A DNA stretch of 64,000 bases, taken from the NCBI GenBank assembly GCA_023101885.1, contig JALPQD010000303.1, positions 1,941,786 through 2,005,785 of the forward strand. The letters are read 5' to 3'. The notes under the pieces are model-generated. The model ran no database searches, had not been told where the DNA came from, and was given only the letters and a program-made list of their open reading frames with translations. The translations under genes were made by a program, and so were the position numbers. The stretch is from Typhlomys cinereus. Lineage: Eukaryota; Chordata; Mammalia; Rodentia; Platacanthomyidae. Of the stretch, positions 20,563-32,370 are shown piece by piece. Positions within the stretch are counted from its first letter, which is position 1. Each line of letters starts with the position of its first letter.

Positions 20563-20742
20563 GGTTGGAGAGAGAGTCAGATTTTAAAGCCTTTGCCTCA
20601 CAAGCAAAAGGACTTGAGTTTAGATCCCACGTAAAAACCCTGGACTAAAATGGCAACAGCCTGCACTTCTGACTCTTGGAAGGCAGAGCCTGCAAAACAA
20701 TCCAGGGTGAGTCCTGATGTCACTCTTAGCCCTCTCTACAGG

Positions 20743-20796
<54 letters not shown>

Positions 20797-20870
20797 TCCT
20801 CTTCTGCACAGAGCCACCTCCCACATGTACCTGTACCCATGCATGCAAAAAAAAAAAGAAGAAAAAATAT
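20563..20870 (+). mobile_element. Main SINE, older copy with short target-site duplication
   Basis: Head gggttggagagagagtcag, (CA)n about 20743-20793, and extra sequence before an A tail at 20847-20869. aacaatgt lies at 20555-20562 and 20871-20878. Confidence 0.85.
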
Positions 20871-20959
20871 AACAATGTAACATCTTTCTGATAGTTTTTA
20901 TAAATAATTATATCAGAGAAGATTTGATATTTACTAACCAGCTTCATTTAATAAAGATT

Positions 20960-21155
20960 TATTGGGTCACAAGGTAGTTCAGTGGGTAAAGGTACTTGCA
21001 CCAAACCTGACAACCTGAGTTCAATTCCTGTAAACACACAGATGAAGGTAGAATGCCAATTCTAGTTGTCTTCTGACCTTCCTATTTACACAGAAGTATA
21101 TTCATTCTCTCTCTCTCTTTCTCTCTTTCTCTCTCCCTCCCCCCCCCCACAATAA
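20960..21155 (+). mobile_element. B3/B4-like SINE
   Basis: tcacaaggtagttcagtgggtaaaggtacttgca is a tRNA-type head. It ends in a (CT)n/C-rich run (21103-21149) and aataaataaata. Confidence 0.65.
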
Positions 21156-21234
21156 ATAAATACCATTCGTGATGCTGGGGATCATTTTTGCAGGTGGATT
21201 ATGAGACAAGTCTGGGTATATAGCCAGACTGATC

Positions 21235-21525
21235 TTGTGTGTGTGTGTGTCTGTGTGTGCCTGTGTCTATATCTATGCATTTTCATGTGGGTGAGTGTGC
21301 ATATAGAGGACAGGTTGACACTATCTTCCTCAGTTGTGCTCTGCTTTATGTATTGAGGAAGGGTCTCTCACTTGAACCCAGAGCTCAGCAGTTTGGCTAG
21401 TGTAGCTAGCCAGTTTGCTGGATCCTCTGTCTCTTGTTTCCCATGTGGTGGAATTACAAAAAAGCTATCCTGCTCACCCAGCATTTATGCAGGTGTTGGG
21501 ATCCAAACTCAAATCCTCATACATT
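21235..21525 (-). mobile_element. B4-like SINE with (TG)n, antisense
   Basis: (TG)n at 21235-21260, reversed body with agcatttatgcaggtgttgggatccaaactc near the tRNA end. Confidence 0.5.
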
Positions 21526-21654
21526 TACATTTTTAAATTATGTATGTGGTTGAATAATTAACATTTGTATATTAAAATATGTAATACTAAAAAAGGGTTG
21601 GCTTGCTCTCTCCCCACCTGCACCTTCCCCTTTCTAAAATCATTCAAAGAAGAC

Positions 21655-21875
21655 TGGGGAGATAGCTCATTTGATAAGTGCTTGTACAAGTATGATGACC
21701 TCAGTTTTGTTTCCCAGAATCCTTGTAAAAAAAAAAGAATGGTGCCACATACTTACAATCCCTGCACTGGGGAAGCAGAGACAGTGAGATCCTTAAGACT
21801 ACTTGGTGGTCCAGTCTAACTTACTCAGTAAACTCCAGGCCAGCGAGAGACACTGTCTTAAAAGCAAGTGGGACA
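21655..21875 (+). mobile_element. B4-type SINE
   Basis: gactggggagatagctcat...atgatgacctcag, then gtgccacatacttacaatccctgcactggggaagcagagac: the tRNA-like plus B1-like composite order of B4. Confidence 0.75.
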
Positions 21876-22157
21876 GCTCCCAAGGAGCAGCACCCAAGGC
21901 TGACCACTGATATCCATGGGTGCTATACACAATACTGGTGAAACTTGCAAGAAATATTACATACCTGCAAAATATGTATGCTAATGAGCAATAGATGTAC
22001 CTTTATGTCTTTGGGTGCCAGTGTAAATGGATTCAATTTAACTTCTCCAGTGTTGTCAGCAAAGATTGCTCACCATTCATACTTACTCAGCTAATTTTTA
22101 AAGATTCTTTGAAAAGAGCTTTTATAGAGCAAGTAGTGGTTTGTAGAGTAACTTAAA
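21876..22157. other. Unique-looking DNA
   Basis: No feature recognised. Confidence 0.35.
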
Positions 22158-22159
22158 AA

Positions 22160-22421
22160 CATTTATTTATTTGTTTATTTATTGTGTGTTTGTCTATCAG
22201 AGGGCACTGTGTGTCCCTGTGGAGGATCAAGGGTGACTTTAGGAATCATCCTGGATTGCTTCTACCTTCTTCTTGTTTTGCTTTGGGGTTTCCCAGGCTC
22301 CGTCCACCAGAGCCAGAAGTGCAGGCCACTGCCATTTCTGCCTGGAGTTTTTATGTGGGATTCTAACTCAAGACCTTCTATTTATGAGACAGTCTTAACC
22401 CCTGACCCATCTCTCCAGCCC
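22160..22421 (-). mobile_element. Main SINE, older copy, antisense
   Basis: From ttatttatttgtttatttattgtgtg through cagagggcactgtgtgtccctgtgg to ctctccagccc. Confidence 0.88.
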
Positions 22422-22589
22422 AGTGCCATCTCTCTAGTCCAGAGCTTTTTAACAGAGGGGGCTGATTTAAATTAATTGACAGTCAAATTAATATTTAATT
22501 TATTAACATGACAATAAAAACTCAGTTTTCCTGTAGTCATGTCATTGTAATTGTAAATGTAATTATCTCTCATAGAAATAAAATAGCTG

Positions 22590-23140
22590 TATCAATCAGG
22601 GTTCTCTACAGCCACAGAATCAACAGAATGAATATATATGTAAAAGGGAATTTATTGAATTGAATTATTAGATATGGCTGAGGTAATCCAACAATGGCTG
22701 CCAGTAGCTGCTTAGTCCAATAGGCCAGTGGGTAACTGTTGAAGGTTGGAGGATTCCTGGAGAGTCTTTAGTCACTTTGAAGACTTGGAGGCCTGGAGGT
22801 TGAAGAATCGAAAAAGCTGGAAGGCAGGAGAGAAGAGAGTTTTCTAGCACAGCTTCCAAAAGACTCTTCTTCCCAGTCTTCTGTTCTGTGGTGCCTTTTA
22901 TCTGGTCTGATAATGGGAGCTTCCAATCAGATCTAGAGCTGGTCTTTGTATTGTAAATGTATTGATCCAGATAATGTCTTCAGGTTGTCTCAACTGATCA
23001 TAGTTAATGCCAAGTGTGGTCAAGACAAAGACAATGTGCTAGGATTAACTAGCACAAGTTTCTTCAGGTAGTCTGAGAGCTGTTGTTAGTTAATGCCAGG
23101 TGTGGTCAAGTTGACACCCAAGATTAACTAGCCCAATAAT
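22590..23140 (-). repeat. Long copy of the gtgtcaacttgac repeat group, antisense
   Basis: It starts tcaatcagggttctctacagccacagaatc and ends with a ggtcaagttgacaccc motif. This start/end pair matches a widespread mammalian repeat pattern (gtgtcaacttgac ... ggttctgtttctctggagaaccctga, read backwards). A doubled gtcaagacaa/gccaagtgtggtc segment lies at 23010-23110. The class is not assigned. Confidence 0.55.
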
Positions 23141-23297
23141 CTTTCTTTATTTTATTTTATTTTTTTGTTCTTACTCTTATATAAATGTTGAAATTTAAAA
23201 GGTGAAATTTCTCTGAACCTGTAGTGATAGAATTGAACTTCCTGAGTTGTTTAAAGTATGTTTATGTAGCCAAGTCTGTCAGGCAAAGTCAATTCTT

Positions 23298-23335
23298 TTT
23301 TTTTTTTAATTCATTTATTTTTTATTATTTATTCA

Positions 23336-23371
<36 letters not shown>

Positions 23372-23582
23372 ACCACGGGCAAATTCAGGAACCACCATGG
23401 ACCTCCTCCACTTCTTCCTTGTTTACTCTGCCCTGGGATTCACAGGCTTCGCCCTACCAGGATCAGGAACGCAGGCCGCCCCCGCTTCCGCCTGGCGTCT
23501 ATACGTGGAGTCTAGGATCCAAACTCAGGATCTTGCACCTGCAAGGCAGAGGCTTAACCCCTGAGCCACCTCTCCAGCCCCC
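23298..23582 (-). mobile_element. Main SINE, young subfamily, antisense, with target-site duplication
   Basis: Full length with (TG)n at 23339-23368. The 13-bp flanks (23285-23297 and 23583-23595) differ at one base (aaagtcaattctt, aaagtcagttctt). Confidence 0.93.
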
Positions 23583-23794
23583 AAAGTCAGTTCTTGACAG
23601 ATCAGTTAGTATCTTAATACACAGTCTCCTTGAGTATTGAGCAATCTGTGATAGCAAGAAGTTAAACTTGCAAAAGCAGTAAAGCAGGCTCTCTTTAAGA
23701 CTAGTGCTTTTCAAAAATCAACTCAACATGAATTTCTGCCAATATTTAAAAAAACACATATTCTAAACTTAAAAGTGTTAGTACCACACTAGGA

Positions 23795-24130
23795 AGATAA
23801 CTTAGTGGTTGAAATGTACCCACACAATGAAGAGAACTGGAATTTGGATCCTAAGTCTCATGTAAAATGCCAGTTGGTGTGGTGGCCGCCTTTTAATTCC
23901 AACCTTGAAAGTCAGAGCCTAGAAATCCCCAGAAAGAGCTGCTACTAACCATAATAGCCCTATCTTTGAGCTTTGGGTTTGATTAGAGATCCTGCCTCAA
24001 AAGAATAAGAAGAGTGACTGAGGATGATTTCCTCAACCTCCGGCCTCCTATCATTACTCAGTTGTACACATACATGTTATGACTCGGCACATGCAGCACA
24101 ACACAGGCATGTACACACATACATGTAAAA
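23795..24130 (+). mobile_element. B4-type SINE
   Basis: aggaagataacttagtggttgaaatgtaccc head. acaatgaagagaactggaatttggatcc is followed by a B1-like half and a CA-rich tail. Confidence 0.6.
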
Positions 24131-24316
24131 AGAAAGAAAATAGCATTGCCATGACTTAGATATGTTTCATTTTATTGCTCACATCTTTCTTCCCGGGGTG
24201 TCATGTCACTTATCCAACTTTACTTGGTTCTCAAGAACCAAAGTTATTGTATTGAAAATACAAGACAATGATGAAAATTAATTTATCAGTCTGAGGCTCA
24301 AAATTAGGAATTTTAA

Positions 24317-24608
24317 TTTTTTTTATTATTATTTATTCAACTGTGCGCATGTGCGTGTGTATGTTCGCGCACGTGTGTCTGTGTGTGTGTGTGTCTGTGT
24401 ATATGTAGAACCACGAACGAATTCACGAACCACCATGGACGCCTCCACCTCCTTCTGCCCCGGGATTCACAGGCTCCGCTCTACCAGGACCAGAAGCGCA
24501 GGCCTCCCCTGCTTCCGCCTGGCGTCTATACGTGGGATCTGGTATCCGAACTCGGGACCTTCCGCCTGCAAGGCGGAGGCTTAACCCCTGAGCCACCTCT
24601 CCAGCCCC
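24317..24608 (-). mobile_element. Main SINE, young subfamily, antisense, with target-site duplication
   Basis: Full length. The TG block is mixed with CG (24340-24404). aggaattttaa flanks it at 24306-24316 and 24609-24619. Confidence 0.93.
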
Positions 24609-24827
24609 AGGAATTTTAAATTTAAAAGCTCTATGTTTCTATGATAATTTCACTCAAAAGATGTTTTGTATGTGATATTAATGGGGGAATCAATATCTAG
24701 AATTTGTTTTCCCACTCCTTGTTTTTTTTCTTGCAGATTAACTCTTTAGTTAGTTTTCCTCCCACCAGATCAACTTAGATTAATTTATTTCATATACTAT
24801 TTGTCAGACTGTATAGTTATTGTAATT

Positions 24828-25015
24828 TTTGGAATTGGAGACATTAGGGTTCACATCTAATGCTTTCATGTTTGTGTGTATATACTTAGGCAAGTTGTTT
24901 AATCTATAGCAACTAAGTTGCCTGATAAGTGGAATCAGTAAGAGTTACATGTTTGTTGTAAAAATAATATAGTTCATGTCAAGTACTTAGCATACAGTAA
25001 ACCTTCAAGACTTAA
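24828..25015 (+). mobile_element. MIR relic
   Basis: ggcaagttgtttaatctatagc and catgtcaagtacttagcatacagtaaacc follow the MIR core and 3' end (gggcaagttacttaacctct...; gcctggcacatagtaagc). Confidence 0.6.
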
Positions 25016-25144
25016 TGTTAAAAAGTATAATTTTGGTTGCATCCGTCTTTATTCCTTAATGGTTGCTTTGGGATATAGTTTATTAGAATTGTCTTATTGC
25101 CTTTTCTTCTTCAGTTTTCTTCTTTTTATTTATTTGTTTCTTTG

Positions 25145-25340
25145 TTTGTTTGAGAAGGGGAGGGAAAGAAGAGAATGAGAAAGAAAAGGCACACACATAC
25201 ATTCCATGGCATACACGTGACAGAAGTCCAAGGAGACCTTCAGGACAGCCGTTCTATCCTCCACCATGTAGGCTTCCATGTCAGATCACCAGGTTTGTGA
25301 ATGAGTGCTCCTTATCTATTGAACTACCTCACAGGCTCCT
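25145..25340 (-). mobile_element. B3/B4-like SINE, antisense
   Basis: gttctatcctccaccatgtaggcttc and the end ctattgaactacctcacaggc match the reversed layout. Confidence 0.5.
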
Positions 25341-25369
25341 ATTTTTATTTTCTAAGATTTTTATTTCTT

Positions 25370-25530
25370 TATCTTGGGAGTGGGCATACATGCCATAGCA
25401 TATGTGTGGAGGTCAGAGTGTGAATTGCATGAATTGGTTCTCTCCTTCCACCATGTGGGCCTCAGGGATTGAATTCAAGTTACTAGGCGTGGCGGCAAGC
25501 ACGCCTGCTGAGCCCATCTTACAGCCCTCC
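25370..25530 (-). mobile_element. B3/B4-like SINE, antisense
   Basis: catatgtgtggaggtcagag and ttctctccttccaccatgtgggcctcagggattgaattcaag are typical. It ends gctgagcccatcttacagccc. Confidence 0.65.
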
Positions 25531-25825
25531 CTTCCAGTTTTAGCAGGAAAACATGGAAAAGGTCAGAAAGGGCAGGAAGAAAAAGAATTGAATAAATCAG
25601 TAAATTATAGCTTTTACTTCCTGCACTGTCTTCTCTTGAGATATATGATATACTCTTCTGGTTTATCTTTATCTCTAGCCTTTCCTTACTTCTCAGAACC
25701 CTTTTCTTTGATTACTCTTTGACTTAACCAGAGATTCTGTCCTCAGCCTCATGTTTTACCCTACACATTCTTGGAAGGTCATACTTATGCCCATGGTTTC
25801 ATGCTCCTTGCAAATTAGGAGAAAA
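25531..25825. other. Unique-looking DNA
   Basis: No feature recognised. Confidence 0.35.
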
Positions 25826-25837
25826 TTTGCCCTTTTA

Positions 25838-26080
25838 AAGCTTCTGCTTCCCAAACAGAAGGTCCGAGTTTGGATTCCAGGTCCCGTGTAAAAAACATCA
25901 GGTAAGAGCAGTGGTGGCTTGCACCACTTTAGCCCTTATGGCAGAGCCTGTGGAATCCCAGAATAAAGCAGAAGGGAAGTAGAAACAACTCAGGATGATT
26001 TCCAAAGTTACCCTTGATCTTCTGAAGGGACACACAGTGTCCTCTGATACACACACAGGCACACGCACACACACACATTT
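25838..26080 (+). mobile_element. Main SINE, older copy, 5' truncated
   Basis: It lacks the ctggagag head and begins at agcttctgcttcccaaacagaagg. The body and short CA tail follow. Confidence 0.82.
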
Positions 26081-26084
26081 AATG

Positions 26085-26195
26085 AGAGAGAATAGGGAGG
26101 AGGGATATTTGCACTAGAATGCATGTGGAGGTCAAAGAACAGCTTTTAGAAATCGGTTCTCTGAACTGTCTTCCAACTCCCAAATCAACTGATTT
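26085..26195 (-). mobile_element. B3/B4-like SINE fragment, antisense
   Basis: gcatgtggaggtcaaagaacagcttttagaaatcggttctctga. Truncated. Confidence 0.5.
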
Positions 26196-26269
26196 TATAA
26201 ATGAGAGGAGTCTCATGCCTCCTTAGATGACCATGTCATCTTAATCTGTGTTAGTAACTGTAGACATCA

Positions 26270-26890
26270 AGTGATTTCAAAAAGGAATTTAGACATAAGA
26301 CCCTATCTCACCCTCCTAAAAATAGAAAAATAACCACTCCCTACTACTTACAACCAGTTCTACTACTCCTGAGTCTCCCAATACCTTTATTTCCTTTAAA
26401 AAAAAAAAACAAAACACTGAATTCCATTACCGATCACATCACTGGTACATGGACAACCTATCAGTGACCACACCCTGAAGAAAGAGACTCTTCCCCAGCA
26501 GCTACCCATTGTCACTAGCTCTTCCTTGAGGTATAAGACCTAGTGAACCCCTCCCTATCCATTCTGGAATGTTGATTAGCTTGATCTTGTGTAAGTCTTG
26601 AATAGTTAGCCACCAGTACTGTGAGTTCATGAATGCAACAACCATGTCATGTCATGTGACAGTTTTTTACCATACTCCTCCCTATCCTCTGGGTCTTACA
26701 TTATTTCCATTCCCTTTCCTTGGATGTTCCCTGAGCCTTAAGGAGTTGATTAAAGATGTTTCTTTGAGAGCTGAGCATACAACAGCACTTTGACCAGTTG
26801 GAAAAATCTCTGTATTAACCACTGCTCACTGAAGAAGGAAGCTTCTCTGACCATGGTGTGCAGTAACATTAATCTATAAACATAACCACT
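26270..26890 (-). mobile_element. L1 (Lx-type) 3' UTR, antisense
   Basis: Ordered motifs: ggacaacctatcagtgacc, gaatgttgattagcttgatcttgtgtaag, tgagttcatgaatgcaac, tccctgagccttaaggag, gcactttgaccagttgg, attaaccactgctcactg and cattaatctataaacata. Confidence 0.85.
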
Positions 26891-27357
26891 TCTACATAAA
26901 TTTAAAAATTTATATTTAGGATCCACTGACCTAGGTATCTCACTTAGTATATTTTCCAGTTGCATCCACTTTCCTGCACATTTTCCTAATTTCATTTTTC
27001 TGTACAGATGAATTTGATTGTATATATATACCACATTCTTGATATCCACTCATCAGTTGATGGACATCTAGGCTGATGCCATTTTCCAGCTATAGTGAAT
27101 AGAGCAGCAGTGAATGTGGATGTACAAATACCTCTGTAGTAGAATATGAAGTCCTTTGAGTAAATGCCAGGAATGGTGTAACTGGGTCATTTAATAATTC
27201 TACTTTTAGCTCTTTCAGAAACATCCACACTGATTTCCATAGTGCTAGTACCAATTTACACTTTCACTAATAGTTAATAAAGGTTCCCCTTTGCTCAAAC
27301 CATTGCCAGCATTTGTTGTCATCTTTTTCCCTTCTGATGATAATTGATGAACACTTT
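26890..27357 (-). pseudogene. L1 ORF2 3' end, antisense, decayed
   Basis: Reversed ORF2 C-terminal pattern: caggctgatgccattttcc... reversed, atgccaggaatggtgtaactgggtc (the PLLGI region) and tttcagaaacatccacactgatttcc. It continues the 3' UTR at 26270 and resumes at 27955 after two inserted repeats. Confidence 0.75.
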
Positions 27358-27645
27358 TTTAAAACTTTATCTGTTTTGTACATGTGTGTGTGCGTCTCTG
27401 TGTATCAGAGGGTACTGTGTGTCCCTGAGGAGGACCAAGGGGTGACTTCAGGAATCATCCTGGATAGATTGCTTTTATCTCCTTTTGCTTTGCTCTGGGA
27501 TTTCCCAGATTCGACTTACCAGGGCCAGAAGTGCAGGCCCCATTCATTTCCACCTGGCATTTTTATATAGGACCTGGGATCCAAAATCAGAACCTTTTTT
27601 CTGCTTAAGAGGCAGAGTCTTAACACTTGAGCCATCTCTCCAGCC
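27358..27645 (-). mobile_element. Main SINE, older copy, antisense, inserted in L1
   Basis: From aaaactttatctgttttgtacatgtgtg to ccatctctccagcc. The L1 word aacacttttt precedes it (27349) and recurs after it (27646), which fits a target-site duplication. Confidence 0.87.
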
Positions 27646-27664
27646 TAAACACTTTTTAAAAATT

Positions 27665-27950
27665 ATTTTTTAATTTTTTGCATGCATGTGTGTATGGGTT
27701 GTGTGTGTTATGGCATGTGAGTGGGTGCACATTTGTGTGCAGGTGTATGTAAATGAAAGTGTGTGTGTCTGTGGAGGTTCAGAGGTTCACTCTTCCACCT
27801 TATTGTTATGGTTGGGAATTCTCAGACTCTACCTTCCAGGACTAGAAGAATTATAGGCAGGCTATCATACCTGCCCAATATTTTTACATAGTATCTGGGG
27901 ATCTGAACTCATGATCTTTTTACTTGTGAACTGTCTCCCCACTCTTTGAG
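27665..27950 (-). mobile_element. B4-like SINE with TG-rich part, antisense, inserted in L1
   Basis: TG-rich 27680-27775, then reversed body and head (actgtctccccactc). gagcactttttaaaa after it repeats the L1 text before the insertions. Confidence 0.55.
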
Positions 27951-28584
27951 CACTTTTTAAAATGTTTATTAGTCACTTGTATGTTTTCTTTTGAGAACTC
28001 TGTTCAGTTCCATAGCCCCTTTTATAATTGTTTCTTTAATGTTTAGTTTCTTGAATTCTTGAATATTCTAAGTACTAATCCTCTGTCAGATGGATAAGTG
28101 GCAAAGATTTTTCTCCCATTCTGTAGGCTGCCTCTTCACTTGATTGACAGTTTCTTTTGCTCTACTTTGCCTTTTAATTTCATGAGGTTCCATTTGTTGG
28201 GACCTATTCAGAAAGTCCTGCTCTATATTTGTATCTTGAAGTATATTCTATTTTTTTCCCTCTAGCATTTCAGAGTTTGGGTCTTATGTTGAAATCCTTG
28301 ATCCATTTGGTGCTGAATTTTGTGCAGAGTAAAAGATAATGATTTAGTTGCATTCTTTCCAGCACTGTTTTTTTCGTTGTTGTTGTTGTTTATTTGTTTT
28401 GTTTCATTTTTGGTTGAAGAAATTGTCTTTTCTCCAGTGTATATTTTTGGCATCTTTAACAGACATCAAGTGGCTGTAGTTGTGTGGCCTTGTGTCTGAA
28501 TCCTGTATTCTATTCATCTATTCTATTCCATTGATCTATATGTCATTGTCACTTTTTCTGCTTCTGATTCTGCTGCTTATTTTC

Positions 28585-28680
28585 TCTTCCTCCTCCTCCT
28601 CCTCCCCTTCTTCTTGATCTTCTTCTTCGTTGTCTTCATCGTCTTTGTCTTTGTCATCGTCATCATCATCATCTTGCCAG
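28585..28680. repeat. Trinucleotide-rich tract (tcc, ttc, tcg/tca)
   Basis: Successive blocks of tcc, ttc, then mixed ttcatcg and catcatcat. On the minus strand it would read as an Asp/Glu/Lys-like low-complexity stretch, but it is not in an open frame. Confidence 0.85.
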
Positions 28681-29507
28681 TACATTTTTTACAAGGCTTT
28701 GCAGCGTAATTCACTTAGAGAACTTTCCTCTTAGTCCTTTTAGTCTTTCATTTAGTCCATAGGTTTTGGTTATGTTTTGATTTCCATTTGATTCTAGGGA
28801 ATTTGATTTCTTCAAGGACCCATTCAGTAGGGTGCGGCTTAATCTCTATGAGTTTATTAACTACTGTTTGCTTTGCTGTTGATTTGTAACTATTCCTTTG
28901 TGATAAGATGATACAAGAAGTTATTTCAGTTTTCCTATATTTGCGAAGACTTCTTTGTATCCTAATATCTATTTTAGAGAAAGTTCCAATGGACTGCTGA
29001 GAAAAGTGTATATTCTGCATTGTGTAGATGGAATATTCTATATATATCTATTAAGTTCACTTGATCTGTGATTAATATCATTCAATTTCTGTTTATTTTT
29101 TGTTGAGATGACTTGTCAGTTGGTAAGAGTAGAGTACTGAAGTCACCTACTATCATTTTGTTAAAGTTAATCTGTGACTTTACATTTAGTAGTATTTGTT
29201 TTTATGAAATTGAATGTATCTGTGTCTGGGGTATATATGTTTGAAGTCATAATGTCCTCTTGAGGGGTTGTTCCTTTAATATGAAGTGGCCTTCCCTATC
29301 TTGTCTTACAACTTTCCCCTGCAGAGCCACTACATTGGCCCATTTTAACTTTTTAAAGTGTATAGTTATTAAACTATGTTGAAGTATATTGTTGTGGCAT
29401 TATTAACACCATCTATTTCCAAACTTCACCCAAAGTTGATTTCCCATTTCTCCCTTCCCTTAACTCTTGGCTGCCACCTTTTCATTACTTACATGCTTTG
29501 TTTTGTT

Positions 29508-29626
29508 TTGTTTTAAACAAAATCTCATGTCATAGTCCAAACTTGCCTACAATTCAGGATCCTTCTGTTTCAGCATTCCCAAATGTAGGATTTGCAGACA
29601 TGGGTCACCATACCTGGCTCTTACTA
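29508..29626 (-). mobile_element. B1-type SINE, antisense
   Basis: cagcattcccaaatgtaggatttgcagacatgggtcaccatacctggc is the reversed B1 5' half. A gttttgttttgtttt tail precedes it. Confidence 0.65.
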
Positions 29627-29969
29627 GTTTTTTCAAATATGGGGTTTTCTAATTACATTTTTGTAATGGATTTGTAGATTAATTGCATTGTGATTAAAGA
29701 GTATTACCTATCCACTTTCAGCACTTTAGAAATTGTTTATAATTTGCCATTGTTTATAATTTGGGTTTACTGTCCTTACCAAGATTTTTCAGTTGTAAAT
29801 ATTTTAACCATGATTACCTTCTCTCACTTTATCCATCTCTATTCTATATAAAGTAAGTTACAAATATAATGTTTCCTAACTCTTAAGTCATTGTATATTA
29901 CCTATGATCAAGGCCATTCTCTGCTGTTAACATCAGGAAATGGAATATGTCTAATTCATAGATCTCATA

Positions 29970-30420
29970 TGATGATCAATTTTTTGTCACTGTGACAAAA
30001 TAACTAACATAAACAAGTTAAAAGGAAAAAAGACTTAAGTTTCAGAGGTGTGCCAGGTTAGATAAAGTGTCAACTTGAAAGCCAAAGGCTGAACGTAATT
30101 TAGGCATGTCTGTGAAGAATTAATTGTTAAGGCCACTGGTGAACAAGTCTGTGTAAGACTAATTGATGTGGGAGGACCCAGTCCACGGTAGGTGGGATCA
30201 TTCCCTATGCAGGTGGATAAAATGGAGAGAGCTGGTTCAATATTTTGGCATAAAAGCATTCAGGCATTTCTAGTGAGCAAGAAAATATGTCCCTTTCTCA
30301 GCCCTTCCCACTTCCCTTGTTGTCATGTTGATGAAACATAAAGAATCATAAGCCACAATAAACTCCTCATTCTCCTAAGCAGTTTGGGTCCTGCACTCAT
30401 ATCAGCAACAAGAAAGAAAC
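29970..30420 (+). repeat. gtgtcaacttgac repeat group, older copy
   Basis: It contains taaagtgtcaacttgaaagcc, gatgtgggaggacccagtcc, ggtgggatcattccctatgcaggtgg and the end cataagccacaataaactcc. These appear in this order in related rodent repeats. Confidence 0.6.
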
Positions 30421-31735
30421 TGGAATGAGAGGTTTTAGTCCCTAGTCATCTGCCTCTTTGTTATGGATCTGTGGTAAAACAGAACATCATGTAAGTTAGA
30501 ACTTGGGACAGAGAGACAGACACAGTGACATCATAAAGGTTCTTACTCTTTTGTTTAATCTGGAACCCTACCTCATCAGATGATGCCCACATTTAATGCA
30601 GATCTTTCTTTGATTACTGTTCCACATACTACTCATCTCTGGAAATCCCGATACATATCCAGGAGTGTGCTTTTCCTAGGCATTTCTCAGTCCAATCAAG
30701 TTGAAAGTCAAAAAATTAACCATACCCTTCTCAGTTTTCACTGAACTCTTGATTATGTCCTTTATAGCACAATGGAAACCACCTTCTTCCAAACAACAAA
30801 AATCAGAAAACCTCTCATCTCTGCATTCAGTTCTGATGAGGGATCACGCACTAGCATGCCTGCACTTGATTGTCAAGTATTATCTCCTTCAAACAGGAAA
30901 GTTCCTTAGTCGTCTTTGTGAAAAATAGACTTACTTGCACCGTGTTTATCAATCTGGTGTTTCCGCTTGTATAGTATAGATTATACTTTTTGATATAATA
31001 CAGACATGATATTGTGTGTGTTCTCACTTTATTGATATCAGGAAGCATTGATCAATCTGTGCCATTGTTTTATCACAAGGTCAAGATATTGTCTGAAAAG
31101 CTAATTATAAAGTATTTTCATGCTTATTAATAAGTTAATAACAAGCATTTTGTAGAAATAATACTTTGGGACTACGTAAATGGCCCATTTCAAGTTTCAC
31201 CAAGTTCTGATGCTCATTGATGATTTGTGCCTGAATTATTTTTCCTATGGTAATTTCCAGATGGTAAATTTTGTTGTTTCATCATTTCTCCTTTGTTCAT
31301 TTGATATTTCAGTATGAGGGAAAAGTGTGTTCTCTCTCTCTGTCTCATATATGTGTTTGTCTAAATTTTAATCTATTAAAAATACCAACATGGGCTCATG
31401 ATTTCCTGTTTTATTCTTTTTTACTTATTTTAATGTTCAAATTGTCCCAGATTTGGATCAGAAACTCTTTTAAACTTATTCCTGTATCCTTTTGTGTGTG
31501 TGCTTTTTTTTCTTTGGTCACTTTTTCCTTTCATTTTTGGCAGAACATGATTTTTCATTTGTCATTTTCATTTATATGTATCCTTCATAATCATAGTCCT
31601 AGAATCAACCATTTCTACCAGGAGCTGTGGTTCATTTGTGAGTATATAGTTAGGAAACAAGATCTGAGCACTGGATATGCTTACAATTACTAGAATGTGA
31701 TTGCTTATACTTCAAGGACAGAAGTACAGTGTGTT
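30421..31735. other. Unique-looking DNA
   Basis: No repeat was confidently assigned. Open frames of up to 140 codons (31271-31693) are F/L/S-rich and lack recognisable domains, as expected from T-rich DNA. Confidence 0.4.
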
Positions 31736-31737
31736 GC

Positions 31738-31852
31738 TGTTTCAGCCAGGATCTTATAGCCTAGGCTGTCCTAGAACTCACAACAGTCCTCTTACCTCAG
31801 CCTCCCAAATGCTGGAATTAGAGGATTGAGTCACCACACCTGGTTATGAAAT
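31738..31852 (-). mobile_element. B1-type SINE, antisense
   Basis: ctcagcctcccaaatgctggaattagaggattgagtcaccacacctgg is the reversed B1 5' half; ttatagcctaggctgtcctagaactcac is its 3' half. Confidence 0.8.
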
Positions 31853-32009
31853 TATTTTACTGTATACCTAGGATTAATTTATACATATGACTGAGTGACA
31901 GCATGAAATTTATTACTCCACAGTTTTCCAGAAACAGGATTTACACCGGTATCAAATGAAAAAGCACCAGATGTGTCTTAGGAGAGAAGGAACCAGAGGA
32001 AGACATGAG

Positions 32010-32370
32010 TGAAAGCCATTTTTACTATAGTGGTGGTGTTGCAGTTACTTTTACTTAGTTGTTGTAAGAAAATACTCAGACCCAGGCAGAAAGAGAGAAA
32101 AGGTTATTTATTTGGCTTACAAGTCCAGAGGGATATAGTCCATTATGGCAGGAACTGTATAATAGAAGACATGATTGTACACAGAAGCAGGAGGCTGGTT
32201 CCGGTCACTGCAGAGGCTACCAAAACCTCAAGTTCTATCCCTTGTATCATGCCTTCCGCAAGGCTGTGCCTCTTGAAGTGCTCCAGTCTTCCCAAACATC
32301 ATCTAATTATTCAAAAGATCAGCCTGTGTGGAATCAGCTCATATTCCAGTTATAACAGGTGAGAAGGTTA
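32010..32370 (-). repeat. ~400-bp interspersed repeat of uncertain class, diverged
   Basis: aaaaggttatttatttggcttacaagtcc and agtccattatggcaggaactg resemble the reversed start of the gtgtcaacttgac repeat group. The order of segments is consistent. Confidence 0.45.

Larger units (their letters stand above)
27955..29775 (-). pseudogene. L1 ORF2, antisense, internally deleted
   Basis: Minus-strand reading shows first an endonuclease-side segment (28748-29020: FSKID, KYRKTEIT and WVLEEIK-like text), then a 3' segment (27960-28350) with the WEKN..-type motif. The reverse transcriptase core between them is missing, replaced by a T/C-rich trinucleotide tract at 28585-28680. 29030-29345 and 29630-29770 are further reversed ORF2 5' sequence. 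Heavily mutated. Confidence 0.7.

Noticed and set aside
22590..23140. Proviral LTR with genes
   Set aside because: No gag/pol-like coding sequence nearby and no clear TG...CA ends. Only a medium-length repeat is supported.
31271..31693. 140-codon plus-strand open frame, F/L/S-rich, membrane-like
   Set aside because: T-rich DNA yields hydrophobic translations by default. No conserved motif, no exon signals and no promoter.
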